Part shown: positions 24,418 to 33,932 of the stretch, piece by piece
Layout: each line of letters starts with the position of its first letter
How positions within the stretch are numbered: position 1 is the first letter of the stretch
Assembly: GCF_003858655.1 (NCBI RefSeq)
Contig: NZ_RQXV01000018.1
Span: forward strand, 1-44,437
Length of the DNA stretch: 44,437 bases
Source: Amphritea balenae
GTDB lineage: Bacteria > Pseudomonadota > Gammaproteobacteria > Pseudomonadales > Balneatricaceae
Reading direction: 5' to 3'
Position numbers and translations under genes: made by a program
The notes under the pieces: generated by a model
What the model was told of the DNA's origin: nothing
Database searches by the model: none
The model's input: only the letters and a program-made list of their open reading frames with translations

Positions 24418-25383
24418 CTACTTAAGAATATGTGTACGGCGGGGCTCATTACTGACTTTCACCCGGCCGGTTTTGATGGATTCCAGCATATGTTTAAAAA
24501 TTTTACCCGGCTGGCCTCTCCCATTATCAAGAAAATAAGAGTGCCCTTTTGGGAAATCATAACGAGTATTAAGATCATCACAATCGATAGCATATACGTT
24601 AGTTTGAACTTTACGCATATCTTCAGGCCCGCTGTGGCCAAGCCGCCTTGAGGCAACCCTGCTCTTAAGATTTGCGGCTTTACTTGCTCTCAGCGCCAGA
24701 TCATCGGATGCAAAATACACTGATACATTTCGGGAAGACTGACAGATAAGACGACCACTTTGCCCCTCTTCAAGGGATTCATTCACAATGTCCGCAGCTA
24801 CCAGAAAAGTATTTCGAAATAGCAAAGGCACACCATCCGCCAGATAGTCCTTATTCCAGGCCCTCATAGTTTCACGTAACACGCGATTGCCCATTGAGTG
24901 AGCCAGAACATTAATTCGCTTTAAACAGATAGCATCCTCATCCGGTGCGGAGTTGCGCCAGTCCATAAAAAACTGCAACGCCCTGGCCAATGATATTGCG
25001 CTGTTATCTGCAGATTTCTGATCATCCCAGTAATCTTTTACAATCCCCGGATCATCGTCACAAGGCCAGATAATAGGCACCACTTCGATCAGATCCGGTT
25101 CAGCGTTATCGAAGTACTTTTGTAGCTTTTGTGCGCGGGGGAATATATCCGGTTCAGGTAAATTTGAAAAACCATGAATATAGAACAATAGTTGTTTTGA
25201 GCCGGACTCCTTTAAACGACTCATAAGCTGCTTGGAACCAAGCTCTACATAACTATCTTCATCGGTACGTTCACAAAAATAGATCGAGTTAGAGGGGGCA
25301 TTTTTACTCAGATCAAATTGATAGCTTCGATTTTTCTTGGTAAGAATTGAACCTTGCGGCTCACGGTTAGTAATAAATAGCAT
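24418..25383 (-). CDS. Alpha/beta hydrolase, DUF900-like
   Basis: A 321-residue soluble alpha/beta hydrolase. The oxyanion strand LLFYIHGFSN is near residue 66, the nucleophile elbow LAHSMGNRVL places Ser163, and a likely catalytic His281 sits in KGHSYFLDN. An Asp at 228 or nearby could complete the triad. The pattern FYIHGF...LAHSMGN resembles the DUF900 group of lipase-like enzymes. There is no signal peptide. The gene is tightly followed by the membrane coiled-coil gene, 9 bp away. The substrate is unknown; an esterase or lipase is likely. Confidence 0.8.
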   Translation of the reverse strand: MLFITNREPQGSILTKKNRSYQFDLSKNAPSNSIYFCERTDEDSYVELGSKQLMSRLKESGSKQLLFYIHGFSNLPEPDIFPRAQKLQKYFDNAEPDLIEVVPIIWPCDDDPGIVKDYWDDQKSADNSAISLARALQFFMDWRNSAPDEDAICLKRINVLAHSMGNRVLRETMRAWNKDYLADGVPLLFRNTFLVAADIVNESLEEGQSGRLICQSSRNVSVYFASDDLALRASKAANLKSRVASRRLGHSGPEDMRKVQTNVYAIDCDDLNTRYDFPKGHSYFLDNGRGQPGKIFKHMLESIKTGRVKVSNEPRRTHILK

Positions 25384-25454
25384 AGATGGCCTCCTGCCTG
25401 CTGATAACCTGAAATCAGCTTAGACCAGAAAACCGCTATTCTCGAACAGTTGTT

Positions 25455-25886
25455 TTATTTGCTTAAATCATCTCTGAGCTGGCGAATATCCGGACAATTC
25501 CGATACTGCTTAGGTGTTTTTCCAGCCTCATCCCAGATCGCTTTATCAGCAACACACAGATGAATAGCTACCTTCAGCCCAGCATCTGACTGGTCAACAT
25601 CGAGTGCTCCGGCAGGTATCCAGTAACCACTACCATCTCGCAAAGGGTTTGGCATAACACTGCCGCAACAGGAACAAAAAGCGGAATGATAGCCTGTATC
25701 TTTGACATACAGGCGCACCAGTGGCTCGCCGCTAAGCCAGCTAAACTGGCTGTTTTCCACCAGTGTACCGGTATTCTTAGATGAGCCGGTCACCTTACGG
25801 CATTTTGAGCAGTGACACTGATAAAAATCAGGCAGGTGGCCCCTAACCTCAAAACGGACCTGTTCACATAAGCAGCTGCCAATCAT
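25455..25886 (-). CDS. GFA family zinc protein (chromosomal copy B)
   Basis: A 143-residue GFA-fold protein, distinct from the 23220 copy. Zinc cysteines are in GSCLCEQVRFEV near residue 3, YQCHCSKCRKVTGSS near 22 and AFCSCCGSVMP near 68. It lacks the EWAERGFC block of the other two copies in this window, so it belongs to a different subgroup. The reaction is unknown. It lies between the SpoU methyltransferase gene (32 bp upstream) and the hydrolase gene (71 bp downstream). Confidence 0.85.
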   Translation of the reverse strand: MIGSCLCEQVRFEVRGHLPDFYQCHCSKCRKVTGSSKNTGTLVENSQFSWLSGEPLVRLYVKDTGYHSAFCSCCGSVMPNPLRDGSGYWIPAGALDVDQSDAGLKVAIHLCVADKAIWDEAGKTPKQYRNCPDIRQLRDDLSK

Positions 25887-25918
25887 ATCAACCTCTTTGA
25901 GCTCTTAACTTAGAAACA

Positions 25919-26440
25919 CTACTTGCGAACGGACACCCTATTATTGATATCCCGACTACTGCGTATAAGATCATCACTAGCTTCAGTCATCGCTGATTTA
26001 GCCAGTCGATCATAAAGCACAACATTGACCGATGCGGCCAGGTTCATACAACCAACGGTAGGTACATAAACTACCGCGTCAGCACGATCTATAACCCGCT
26101 GACTGATAGTGCCGTCTTCTGGGCCGAAGATATAAACAGCCTCTTCAGGATGCTTAAAATCAGGCAGAGCCGTAGCTCCTTCTACCAGATCAACGCATAC
26201 GATCTTCGCCCCTTCTGGCACGATATCAAGTAAGCAATCCACGCCGGACAGAGGGATTTCACGGCTTCTGTCTTTTGTATCAGTATGAAACTTAGCCGCC
26301 CGGGCATAACGTTCACCGGTATAAAAAACGGCATCGGCCCGGTAGCAACCTGCTGCCCGCATTACTGATCCGATATTTGATGGGCTTTTAGGATTGGTCA
26401 GCCCGATGAGCACTGAGCCGGAAGAACTTTCTTTGGTCAT
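25919..26440 (-). CDS. SpoU/TrmH-family RNA methyltransferase
   Basis: A 173-residue single-domain SPOUT methyltransferase without the N-terminal substrate-binding domain of TrmH or RlmB. Conserved motifs are NPKSPSNIGSVMRAAGC (motif 1, near residue 16), AVYIFGPEDGTIS (motif 2, near 106) and VPTVGCMNLAASVNVVLYDR (motif 3, near 130). Motif 3 has C-M-N-L in place of the common S-L-N-V, but the knot is complete. Members methylate 2'-O-ribose in tRNA or rRNA; the target is unknown. It heads the minus-strand run to 22849. Confidence 0.88.
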   Translation of the reverse strand: MTKESSSGSVLIGLTNPKSPSNIGSVMRAAGCYRADAVFYTGERYARAAKFHTDTKDRSREIPLSGVDCLLDIVPEGAKIVCVDLVEGATALPDFKHPEEAVYIFGPEDGTISQRVIDRADAVVYVPTVGCMNLAASVNVVLYDRLAKSAMTEASDDLIRSSRDINNRVSVRK

Positions 26441-26516
26441 ATTTGCGTTCTGATAGTCATTAAAATCTGATGATCCGATTTAGCCCGAATTGCTAACCGA
26501 TGGTCAATAGAAACAT

Positions 26517-26548
26517 AAAAAAAGGCCCCATATATACATATGGGGCCT
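26517..26548 (-). terminator. Terminator of the prp operon
   Basis: On the minus strand AGGCCCCATAT-GTAT-ATATGGGGCCT is followed by seven T residues. It lies about 290 bp after the prpF stop, the last gene of the operon. Confidence 0.85.
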
Positions 26549-26735
26549 AAGGCGTGAAGTGAAACACTCCGCTCTTGATAGGGAGATCAGAGTGTCTGAC
26601 TGCCACTTCGACATCGGTAGACCTACAGGATATTCAAACTACCCGGTAGATCAGAGTTCCTTTGTAAAAACTCTGCGTTAATACAAATTAAACATTAAGG
26701 TTGTTATAGAGAATGACTGGATGCCGAAGAACAAG

Positions 26736-26801
26736 GCAAAAATTTTCGAAGACGCACAGCTTACAACTGTAAATGAGCATTCTGAGAAGATTTTTAACGC
26801 C
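26736..26801. repeat. Interspersed hairpin repeat, copy R2
   Basis: Core AGCTTACAACTGTAAATGAGCAT followed by TTTTTAACGCC, as in R1 and R3. The middle arms 26738-26752 and 26781-26795 pair at 12 of 15 positions, with a sequence different from the other copies. It lies between the prpF stop and the operon terminator. Confidence 0.75.
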
Positions 26802-26834
26802 GTTATCCGGTTTCCAGACTTCTATAGAGCATCC

Positions 26835-28016
26835 TTAAAAAGTATCGCCAGGAATACGTACGTTACCTTCCATCAAGACACGGGCACTACGACTCATAAC
26901 CGCTTTCTTTGCAGTCCAGTCGCCATTGGCTTTTTGCTCAGCTGCCGCTCCGACTTTCAGAGTGCCTGAAGGGTGACCGAAAGTAACCGCTTCACGACTT
27001 CCTCCACCCGCGGCCAGATTAACCAAAGTCCCTGGGACTGCAGCAGCCGTTGCGATAGCAACAGAAGCGGTCCCCATCATCGCATGGTGCAACTTACCCA
27101 TGGAAAGCGCTCGGACGCAGAGATCTATATCAGATTCATTAATCTGCTTACCGCTGGATGACTCATAGGCTGTAGCGGGCGCGACAAAAGCGACCTTAGG
27201 AGTATGCTGGCGGGCAACCGCCTCTGATATATCGTTTATAAGGCCCATCTTAACTGCGCCGTAAGCACGAATAGTTTCAAAACGCTCCAGGGCTGCCGCA
27301 TCAGAGTTGATATCTTTCTGCAGCTCAGTACCGGTATAACCAATATCTTCAGCATTAAGGAAGATGGTTGGGATGCCGGCATTGATCATAGTCGCTTTGA
27401 ATGTACCGATTCCCGGAACCTCCAAATCATCAACCAGGTTTCCGGTTGGGAACATTGAGCCTTCACCATCAGCTGGATCCATAAACTCAATCACCACTTC
27501 CGCCGCAGGGAAAGTCACACCGTCCAGCTCAAAATCACCGGTCTCCTGCACCTCACCATTGGTAATAGGCACATGGGCGATAATGGTCTTTTTGATATTC
27601 TTCTGCCAGATACGCACAGTGCAGATACCGTTTTCAGGAATACGATCAGCGTCAACAAGACCATTGGTGATCGCAAATGCACCCACCGCGCCAGTCAGAT
27701 TGCCGCAGTTACCAGACCAGTCAACAAAGGGCTTATTGATCGCTACCTGACCAAACAGATAATCCACGTCATGATCTGGCTGATCACTTTTATCCAGGGT
27801 AACTGTTTTGCTGGTACTGGATGTTGCACCACCCATACCGTCAATCTGCTGACCGTAAGGATCAGGGCTACCAATCACTCGCATCAGAATTTTGTCACGG
27901 GCTTCACCTGGCTGTTGGGCAGCTTCAGGAAAATCCTGACGACGGAAGAAAACACCTTTACTGGTTCCGCCACGCATATAAGTAGCGGGAATTTTAATCT
28001 GTGGTACGAAAGCCAT
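26835..28016 (-). CDS. prpF: 2-methylaconitate cis-trans isomerase PrpF
   Basis: A 393-residue protein of the PrpF family. It converts the trans-2-methylaconitate made by AcnD to the cis isomer for aconitase in the methylcitrate cycle. The conserved start IPATYMRGGTSKGVFFR, the GNCGNLTGAVGAFAI block and the C-terminal LAAGGGSREAVTFGHPSGTL are present. I choose ATG 28016 (MAFVPQ), with AGGA upstream, over the in-frame codon at 28067; the shorter form matches the family length. It is the last gene of the prp operon, 227 bp after acnD. Confidence 0.92.
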   Translation of the reverse strand: MAFVPQIKIPATYMRGGTSKGVFFRRQDFPEAAQQPGEARDKILMRVIGSPDPYGQQIDGMGGATSSTSKTVTLDKSDQPDHDVDYLFGQVAINKPFVDWSGNCGNLTGAVGAFAITNGLVDADRIPENGICTVRIWQKNIKKTIIAHVPITNGEVQETGDFELDGVTFPAAEVVIEFMDPADGEGSMFPTGNLVDDLEVPGIGTFKATMINAGIPTIFLNAEDIGYTGTELQKDINSDAAALERFETIRAYGAVKMGLINDISEAVARQHTPKVAFVAPATAYESSSGKQINESDIDLCVRALSMGKLHHAMMGTASVAIATAAAVPGTLVNLAAGGGSREAVTFGHPSGTLKVGAAAEQKANGDWTAKKAVMSRSARVLMEGNVRIPGDTF

Positions 28017-28170
28017 ATCATTTAATCCTGTGTCTCTGAGCAACAATACAACAGCTACTCTACTCACGAATAAAAACCTAAAACATTAATAATATTAACT
28101 ATTTAGATGACATTATTAAGACTTTAAATTAATCAATAAAATAGATCCGGAGCAGGCTACTTCTCTGACA

Positions 28171-28188
28171 CCCGGTCGTTAGACCGGG
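28171..28188. repeat. Hairpin in the acnD-prpF spacer
   Basis: CCCGGTC-GTTA-GACCGGG is a perfect 7 bp stem with a four-base loop. No T-run follows on the coding (minus) strand. It could stabilise or process the operon mRNA; nothing else is known. Confidence 0.5.
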
Positions 28189-28243
28189 CCTCAGGACAAC
28201 AGGTAACCTGCCCCAGAAAACATCAGACGCTACTAATAAGCCC

Positions 28244-30850
28244 TTAAGCGTTCGCTTCCAGGAAGTCCTGAGCGAAACGTTGTAGAACACCACCAGCACC
28301 ATATACATGCACTTCTTCAGCAGTATCTAAGCGACAGGTCACCGGGATCTCAACCGTCTCACCATTAGCACGGTTAACGACAACAGTCAGATCTCCACGC
28401 GGGGTTATCTCACCTTTAACGTCGTAAGTTTCAGTACCATCGATAGCATAAGTTTCGCGGGTTTCACCGGCCTTGAATTCAACTGGCAATACACCCATAC
28501 CCACCAGGTTAGTCCGGTGAATACGCTCAAAACCTTCAGCAACGATCACTTCAACACCCGCCAGACGTACACCTTTAGCGGCCCAGTCACGGGACGAGCC
28601 CTGACCATAGTCGGCACCGGCAACGATAATCAGCGGCTGCTTACGCTCCATATAGGTTTCAATCGCTTCCCACATGCGGCTCTCAGTGCCTTCTGGCTCA
28701 ATACGTGCCAAAGAGCCCTGCTTCACTTCACCGTTCGCATCACGACACATTTCGTTCAGTAGCTTAGGGTTTGCAAAAGTGGCACGTTGTGCCGTCAGGT
28801 GGTCACCCCGGTGAGTTGCGTAAGAGTTATAGTCCTCTTCCGGCAAGCCCATCTTGGCACAATACTCACCCGCAGCACTGGACGCCTGAATCGCATTTGA
28901 AGGCGACAGGTGGTCAGTGGTGATGTTGTCACCCAGCACTGCCAGCGGACGCATACCTTTCATAGTACGCTCACCTGCCAGAGCGCCTTCCCAGTATGGA
29001 GGACGGCGGATGTAGGTAGTCTGTGGACGCCAGTCATACAACGGGCTGATCTGCTCACTTTCATCATTACCAAGATCGAACATCGGAATGTACACCTGTT
29101 GGAACTGCTCAGGTTTAACACTCGAGGCTACAATTGCATCAATCTCTTCATCGCTCGGCCAGATATCTTTCAGCGTAACCGGATTACCATTCTGATCGTT
29201 ACCCAGCACATCTTTCTCGATATCAAAGCGCATAGTACCTGCAATTGCGTAGGCGACTACCAACGGTGGCGAGGCAAGAAACGCCTGCTTAGCATGCGGA
29301 TGGATTCGGCCATCAAAGTTACGGTTACCTGACAGTACTGCAGTTGAGTACAGATCGCGGTCGATGATTTCCTGCTGAATCTTAGGATCCAGCGCACCAC
29401 TCATACCATTACAGGTAGTACAGGCATAACCAACGATACCGAAGCCCAGTTTCTCCATCTCTGGCAGTAAACCGGATTCTTCAAGGTACAGTTTGGCAAC
29501 CTTAGAACCTGGGGCAAATGAAGATTTAACCCATGGCTTACGCACCAGACCCAGCTTATTGGCGTTACGCGCAATCAAACCAGCCGCTACAACATTGCGC
29601 GGGTTAGAGGTGTTAGTACAGGAAGTGATGGCAGCGATGATAACAGCACCATCAGGCATCAGGCCTTCAGCTTCTTCAGCCTGCGCTTTATCCAGATCAA
29701 CTGCGATACCACGTGATTCCAGATCAGAGGTCGGCAGACGACGATGCGGGTTAGAAGGCCCCGCCATATTGCGGCATACAGATGACAGGTCAAAGGTCAG
29801 CACACGTTCGTACTTCGCTTCTGCAAGATCATCAGCCCAAAGGCCTGTCTCTTTAGCATACTGTTCTACCAATGCTACCTGCTGCTGCTCACGGCCAGTC
29901 AGCTTAAGGTAATCGATCGTCTGCTCGTCGATATAGAACATACCGGCAGAAGCACCAAATTCCGGTGTCATGTTAGAGATAGTAGCCCGGTCACCAATGG
30001 TCAGGTTCTTAGCGCCTTCACCGAAGAATTCCAGATAAGAAGAAACAACTTTCTGATTACGCAGGAATTCAGTGATTGCCAGAACAATATCCGTCGCGGT
30101 GATTCCCGGCTGACGCTTACCGATCAGCTCAACACCGATAATGTCCGGTAGACGCATCATAGATGGACGACCCAACATAACGGTTTCGGCTTCCAGACCA
30201 CCGACACCGATCGCGATTACACCCAGCGCATCAACATGCGGGGTATGACTGTCGGTACCAACACAGGTATCAGGGAAAGCAACACCATCGCGCGCCTGGA
30301 TCACTGGAGACATCTTCTCCAGGTTGATCTGGTGCATGATGCCGTTACCTGGCTGAATCACGTCGACGTTTTTAAATGCTTTTTTAGTCCAGTTGATAAA
30401 GTGGAAACGGTCATCATTTCGACGATCTTCAATATCACGGTTCTTTTGGAAGGCATCCGAATCAAATCCCGGTGCTTCAACTGCCAGAGAGTGATCAACA
30501 ATCAACTGAGTAGGTACAACCGGATTGACCTCCGATGGATCACCACCCTGATCAGCGATAGCATCACGCAGACCTGCAAGGTCAACCAGTGCGGTCTGAC
30601 CGAGGATATCGTGACAAACTACACGAGCCGGATACCATGGAAAATCCAGATCCTGCTTACGTTCGATAAGTTGCTTCAGGGAGTCGGTCAGTGCCGCTGG
30701 ATCACAGCGACGCACTAACTGCTCGGCCAGAACACGTGAAGTGTACGGCAATGCCGCGTAAGCACCGGCCTGGATCGCATCGACTGCCGCACGGGTGTCG
30801 TAGTAATCAAGATCGGTACCGGCTAAAGATTTACGGTATTCAGTGTTCAT
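28244..30850 (-). CDS. acnD: 2-methylcitrate dehydratase, Fe-S type AcnD
   Basis: An 868-residue aconitase-superfamily enzyme. It dehydrates 2-methylcitrate to trans-2-methylaconitate, replacing PrpD in operons that also carry PrpF. Cluster cysteines are in AAITSCTNTSNP near residue 407 and GYACTTCNGMSG near 475. The swivel domain with ADYGQGSSRDWAAKG follows. The identification as AcnD rather than AcnA rests on context with prpF and on overall similarity. A ribosome site AGGTGTT precedes the start. It lies between prpC and prpF. Confidence 0.93.
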   Translation of the reverse strand: MNTEYRKSLAGTDLDYYDTRAAVDAIQAGAYAALPYTSRVLAEQLVRRCDPAALTDSLKQLIERKQDLDFPWYPARVVCHDILGQTALVDLAGLRDAIADQGGDPSEVNPVVPTQLIVDHSLAVEAPGFDSDAFQKNRDIEDRRNDDRFHFINWTKKAFKNVDVIQPGNGIMHQINLEKMSPVIQARDGVAFPDTCVGTDSHTPHVDALGVIAIGVGGLEAETVMLGRPSMMRLPDIIGVELIGKRQPGITATDIVLAITEFLRNQKVVSSYLEFFGEGAKNLTIGDRATISNMTPEFGASAGMFYIDEQTIDYLKLTGREQQQVALVEQYAKETGLWADDLAEAKYERVLTFDLSSVCRNMAGPSNPHRRLPTSDLESRGIAVDLDKAQAEEAEGLMPDGAVIIAAITSCTNTSNPRNVVAAGLIARNANKLGLVRKPWVKSSFAPGSKVAKLYLEESGLLPEMEKLGFGIVGYACTTCNGMSGALDPKIQQEIIDRDLYSTAVLSGNRNFDGRIHPHAKQAFLASPPLVVAYAIAGTMRFDIEKDVLGNDQNGNPVTLKDIWPSDEEIDAIVASSVKPEQFQQVYIPMFDLGNDESEQISPLYDWRPQTTYIRRPPYWEGALAGERTMKGMRPLAVLGDNITTDHLSPSNAIQASSAAGEYCAKMGLPEEDYNSYATHRGDHLTAQRATFANPKLLNEMCRDANGEVKQGSLARIEPEGTESRMWEAIETYMERKQPLIIVAGADYGQGSSRDWAAKGVRLAGVEVIVAEGFERIHRTNLVGMGVLPVEFKAGETRETYAIDGTETYDVKGEITPRGDLTVVVNRANGETVEIPVTCRLDTAEEVHVYGAGGVLQRFAQDFLEANA

Positions 30851-30936
30851 ATAACACCTGTATTTTGAAATTTGAATCCAGGAAGGGGTTACCCCCTTCC
30901 CTGTAGGCGGCTCAGAACTGAGCCTGGCAGATCAGC

Positions 30937-32067
30937 TTAGGCGCGATCAGCGATATCAACCCACTCGGCAGTATCAGGACCAGTGTAATCCGCAGATGGA
31001 CGGATAATACGGTTGTTAGCGCGCTGCTCCATTACGTGAGCGGCCCAGCCTGAAGCACGTGAACAAACGAAGATCGGCGTAAACAACGCTGTAGGAATAC
31101 CCATGAAGTTGTAAGCAGATGCATGGAAGAAGTCAGCGTTACAGAACAACTTCTTCTCACGCCACATAACCGCTTCAACACGTTCAGAGACGTCATACAG
31201 GTATTCATCACCTACCTGCTCAGACAGTTTCTTAGACCATTCTTTGATGATCGCATTACGTGGATCTGATTCACGATAGATCGCGTGGCCAAAGCCCATG
31301 ATCTTATCTTTACGTTCCAGCATGCCCATAACTTCGGTTTCAGCTTCTTCAGCAGAACGCCAGTTTTCAATCATCGCCATTGCCGCTTCGTTAGCACCAC
31401 CGTGCAGCGGTCCACGCAGGGAACCGATTGCAGCTGTAACACAGCTATGAATATCGGACAGTGTTGATGCACAGACACGTGCAGTAAAGGTAGATGCATT
31501 GAACTCATGCTCAGCATACAGAATCAGCGAGGCATGCATTACTTCAACGTGAAGAGGTTCAGGCTTCTTATCGTGTAGCGTCCAAAGGAACTGCTCGCCG
31601 ATAGAATCCGCATCAGTTTCCACATTGATACGCTTGCCGTTATGGCTGAAGTTGTACCAGTAGTTAATGATGCCTGGGAATGCAGCCATCATACGATCGA
31701 TATGATCGTGCTGATCGGCAAAGTCCGTTTCAGTTTCCAGGTTGCCCAGCATTGAACAACCGGTACGCATAACATCCATCGGATGCGCGTCAGCCGGAAT
31801 CTGTTCCAATACTGTTTTCAGAGCGTCCGGCAGAGAACGCATACCTTTCAGGCGGGCTTTATAGGCATCAAGCTCACCCTGATTTGGCAGCTTGCCGTAC
31901 AGTAGCAGGTAAACTACTTCTTCAAACTGGGCTTTATCAGCCAGTTCTTTAATATCGTAACCACGGTACGTCAGACCCGATCCGGTCTGACCAACAGTAC
32001 AAAGTGCGGTTTCACCAGCAGACTGACCACGCAGACCTGCACCACTTAATTTCTTAGCTTCTGCCAT
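30937..32067 (-). CDS. prpC: 2-methylcitrate synthase
   Basis: A 376-residue citrate-synthase-fold enzyme, shorter than GltA, as usual for PrpC. It condenses propionyl-CoA with oxaloacetate. Active-site segments are CASTLSDIHSCVTAAIGSL, GPLHGGANEAAM and IMGFGHAIYRESDPRN, and a catalytic Asp follows in ADFFHASAYNFMGIP. AGGAGAGATAGG precedes the ATG. It follows prpB after 236 bp that contain the R3 hairpin repeat. Confidence 0.95.
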   Translation of the reverse strand: MAEAKKLSGAGLRGQSAGETALCTVGQTGSGLTYRGYDIKELADKAQFEEVVYLLLYGKLPNQGELDAYKARLKGMRSLPDALKTVLEQIPADAHPMDVMRTGCSMLGNLETETDFADQHDHIDRMMAAFPGIINYWYNFSHNGKRINVETDADSIGEQFLWTLHDKKPEPLHVEVMHASLILYAEHEFNASTFTARVCASTLSDIHSCVTAAIGSLRGPLHGGANEAAMAMIENWRSAEEAETEVMGMLERKDKIMGFGHAIYRESDPRNAIIKEWSKKLSEQVGDEYLYDVSERVEAVMWREKKLFCNADFFHASAYNFMGIPTALFTPIFVCSRASGWAAHVMEQRANNRIIRPSADYTGPDTAEWVDIADRA

Positions 32068-32184
32068 CCTATCTCTCCTTTCTGCTTGCGGGCTAGTAAC
32101 AACAAATTGGCAGCCCGTTACAGTATTTTTTTCGATCTGGTTATGTTGTTCTACTACTGACCTAATGCAGTAGCTGTAATTCTT

Positions 32185-32302
32185 AAAGCGTGATGAGCGA
32201 AGGAAAAAGTAGGCAAACGTTCAGGAGATAGCGGAGCTTACATTTGTAAGTGAGCATATCGAGTGAATGTTTAACACCCTCTTTCCAAGCGCAATAGCTT
32301 TA
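32185..32302. repeat. Interspersed hairpin repeat, copy R3
   Basis: Core GGAGCTTACATTTGTAAGTG with GAGCAT and TTTAACACC. Middle arms 32215-32230 and 32257-32272 pair at 12 of 16 positions. Outer imperfect arms run from AAAGC at about 32185 to GCTTT at about 32300. It fills the prpB-prpC spacer inside the operon. Confidence 0.78.
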
Positions 32303-32303
32303 A

Positions 32304-33194
32304 TTACTTGTTTTTGCCTTCCTCAAACAATGCGTCTAACTTCTGCTCAAAGTCGTGATAGTTCAGGAAGTCATACAGATCCATCCGGGTCTGCATAGTG
32401 TCTACAACGGCTTTCTGATCACCGTCACGCAGCAGCGCTTCGTATACATTCAGTGCCGCCAGGTTAGCAGCACGGAATGCTGACAGTGGGTACAGCACCA
32501 TCGTGGCGCCGTTTTCTGCCAGCTCTGCAGTGTTATAAAGCGGGGTAGCTCCAAACTCAGTGATGTTAGCTAACAGGTGTGAACCATTGATACCATCTGA
32601 GAAGGCTTTGTAGTCATCCAGGGTGTGAACAGCTTCAGCAAAGATACCGTCAGCACCAGCTTCCAGACATGCCTGAGCACGTTCTACCGCAGCATTCAGA
32701 CCTTCCATCTGGAACGCATCGGTACGGGCAATAACGAAGAAATCATCATCGGTCTTGGCATCTACAGCGGCTTTAACACGGTCAACCATCTCTTCCAGAG
32801 AAACGATCTCTTTATTAGGACGGTGACCACAACGCTTCTGCGCTACCTGATCTTCAATATGGCAACCAGCAGCACCATATTTAGTCATCTCTTTAACCGT
32901 GCGAGCGATATTGAATGCGCCACCCCAACCGGTATCGATATCAACAATCAGTGGCGTTTCAACAGCACTGGTGATACGACCTACATCAGCCAGAACATCA
33001 TTCATTGAGGTCATACCCAGATCAGGCAGACCGTAAGAGTGGTTAGCAACACCACCACCTGACAGGTAGATAGCTTTGTGGCCTACACGCTCAGCCATCA
33101 TTGCATGGTATGCGTTAGTCGTACCAACGATCTGTAATGGGTTAGATTCAGCCAGTGCTTTGCGGAAACGGCCGCCTGCGGTCAGTTTGCTCAT
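32304..33194 (-). CDS. prpB: 2-methylisocitrate lyase
   Basis: A 296-residue isocitrate-lyase superfamily enzyme. It cleaves 2-methylisocitrate to pyruvate and succinate, ending the methylcitrate cycle. The signature [11 protein letters not shown] (catalytic Cys in KRCGH) is at about residue 119, and [16 protein letters not shown] holds metal-binding Asp residues near 85. The start has GAGGGAG upstream, inside the end of the regulator gene; only 3 bp separate the two genes. Confidence 0.96.
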   Translation of the reverse strand: MSKLTAGGRFRKALAESNPLQIVGTTNAYHAMMAERVGHKAIYLSGGGVANHSYGLPDLGMTSMNDVLADVGRITSAVETPLIVDIDTGWGGAFNIARTVKEMTKYGAAGCHIEDQVAQKRCGHRPNKEIVSLEEMVDRVKAAVDAKTDDDFFVIARTDAFQMEGLNAAVERAQACLEAGADGIFAEAVHTLDDYKAFSDGINGSHLLANITEFGATPLYNTAELAENGATMVLYPLSAFRAANLAALNVYEALLRDGDQKAVVDTMQTRMDLYDFLNYHDFEQKLDALFEEGKNK

Positions 33195-33197
33195 GGG

Positions 33198-33902
33198 TTA
33201 CTCCCTCTCTTCTTTATTCGTTGGATTCAGACGTTCTTCAATGTTCCGGCGTGCTCGACTGATATGACGACGCATTAGCAGTTCTGCCAGCTCGCCATCC
33301 CTCTCTTCAATCGCATCAAGAATGCGATGGTGTTCCTTCAGGGCTCGCTGCGGACGTGATTTAGAAACGCTGAATTGATAACGGTACATACGTACCAGGT
33401 GATACAGTTCACCACCAAGTAGTTCAAACAGTTTTGAGTTTTTGCTGGATTGAACGATTCGGTAATGAAAATCAAGGTCGCCCTCTTTTTGAAAGTAAGC
33501 GCGACCATCAATCTGTTCGATATTCTTTTCGTGTTGATATAACAGTTCACGCAAGCTGGCGATCTCAGCTTCGTTCATATTGTCAGCAGCAAGGCGACAC
33601 GCCATACCTTCAAGCGCTTCACGAATACGATAGATCTCGATCAGCTCTTCCGGAGACAGTGATACAACTCTTGCACCGACATGTGGAATACGAACAACCA
33701 GACGTAAACCTTCAAGACGACGAATAGCTTCGCGCAGAGGACCACGGCTAATACCGTAAGTACGAGCCAACTCTGGCTCACTGATCTTCTGACCCGGCGG
33801 AATATCCCCCCGGACAATCGCAGTAACCAGCTGACCACAAACCTTATCTGCCAGGGTTAGTGCCTCAGTACTGCTATCGTTAATCTCTGCTAATTCTGTC
33901 AT
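33198..33902 (-). CDS. GntR-family regulator of the prp operon
   Basis: A 234-residue FadR-subgroup GntR regulator. The N-terminal winged helix-turn-helix contains ISEPELARTYGISRGPLREAIRRLEG near residue 42. An all-helical effector domain follows, with a likely metal-binding set of Asp and His residues (DLDFHYRIVQSS, LKEHHRILDAI). I chose ATG 33902, with AGAGGGA upstream, over an upstream codon at 33950 that overlaps the operator. It is the first gene of the operon and lies 3 bp before prpB, so it likely controls propionate-induced expression and itself. It differs from the sigma-54 type PrpR of E. coli. Confidence 0.9.
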   Translation of the reverse strand: MTELAEINDSSTEALTLADKVCGQLVTAIVRGDIPPGQKISEPELARTYGISRGPLREAIRRLEGLRLVVRIPHVGARVVSLSPEELIEIYRIREALEGMACRLAADNMNEAEIASLRELLYQHEKNIEQIDGRAYFQKEGDLDFHYRIVQSSKNSKLFELLGGELYHLVRMYRYQFSVSKSRPQRALKEHHRILDAIEERDGELAELLMRRHISRARRNIEERLNPTNKEERE

Positions 33903-33918
33903 TGCATCCCTCTTTGTG

Positions 33919-33932
33919 GATTGTCGACAATC
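33919..33932. promoter_or_regulatory. Likely GntR operator of the prp operon
   Basis: GATTGTCGACAATC is a perfect 14 bp palindrome, 17 bp before the regulator start. Its centre TTGTCGACAA fits the GT-N2-AC pattern of FadR-type GntR regulators. A partial second copy, CTGTCGACATG, lies at 33994-34004, and GTCAACAAT at 33971-33979. Confidence 0.65.

Larger units (their letters stand above)
26441..26834. other. Intergenic region between SpoU gene and prpF
   Basis: This 394 bp holds the prpF terminator (26517-26548), the hairpin repeat R2 (26736-26801) and a stretch with a direct repeat AGATCAGAGT at about 26585 and 26651. I see no gene. The 26560-26680 part could encode a small RNA, but nothing proves it. 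Confidence 0.45.
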
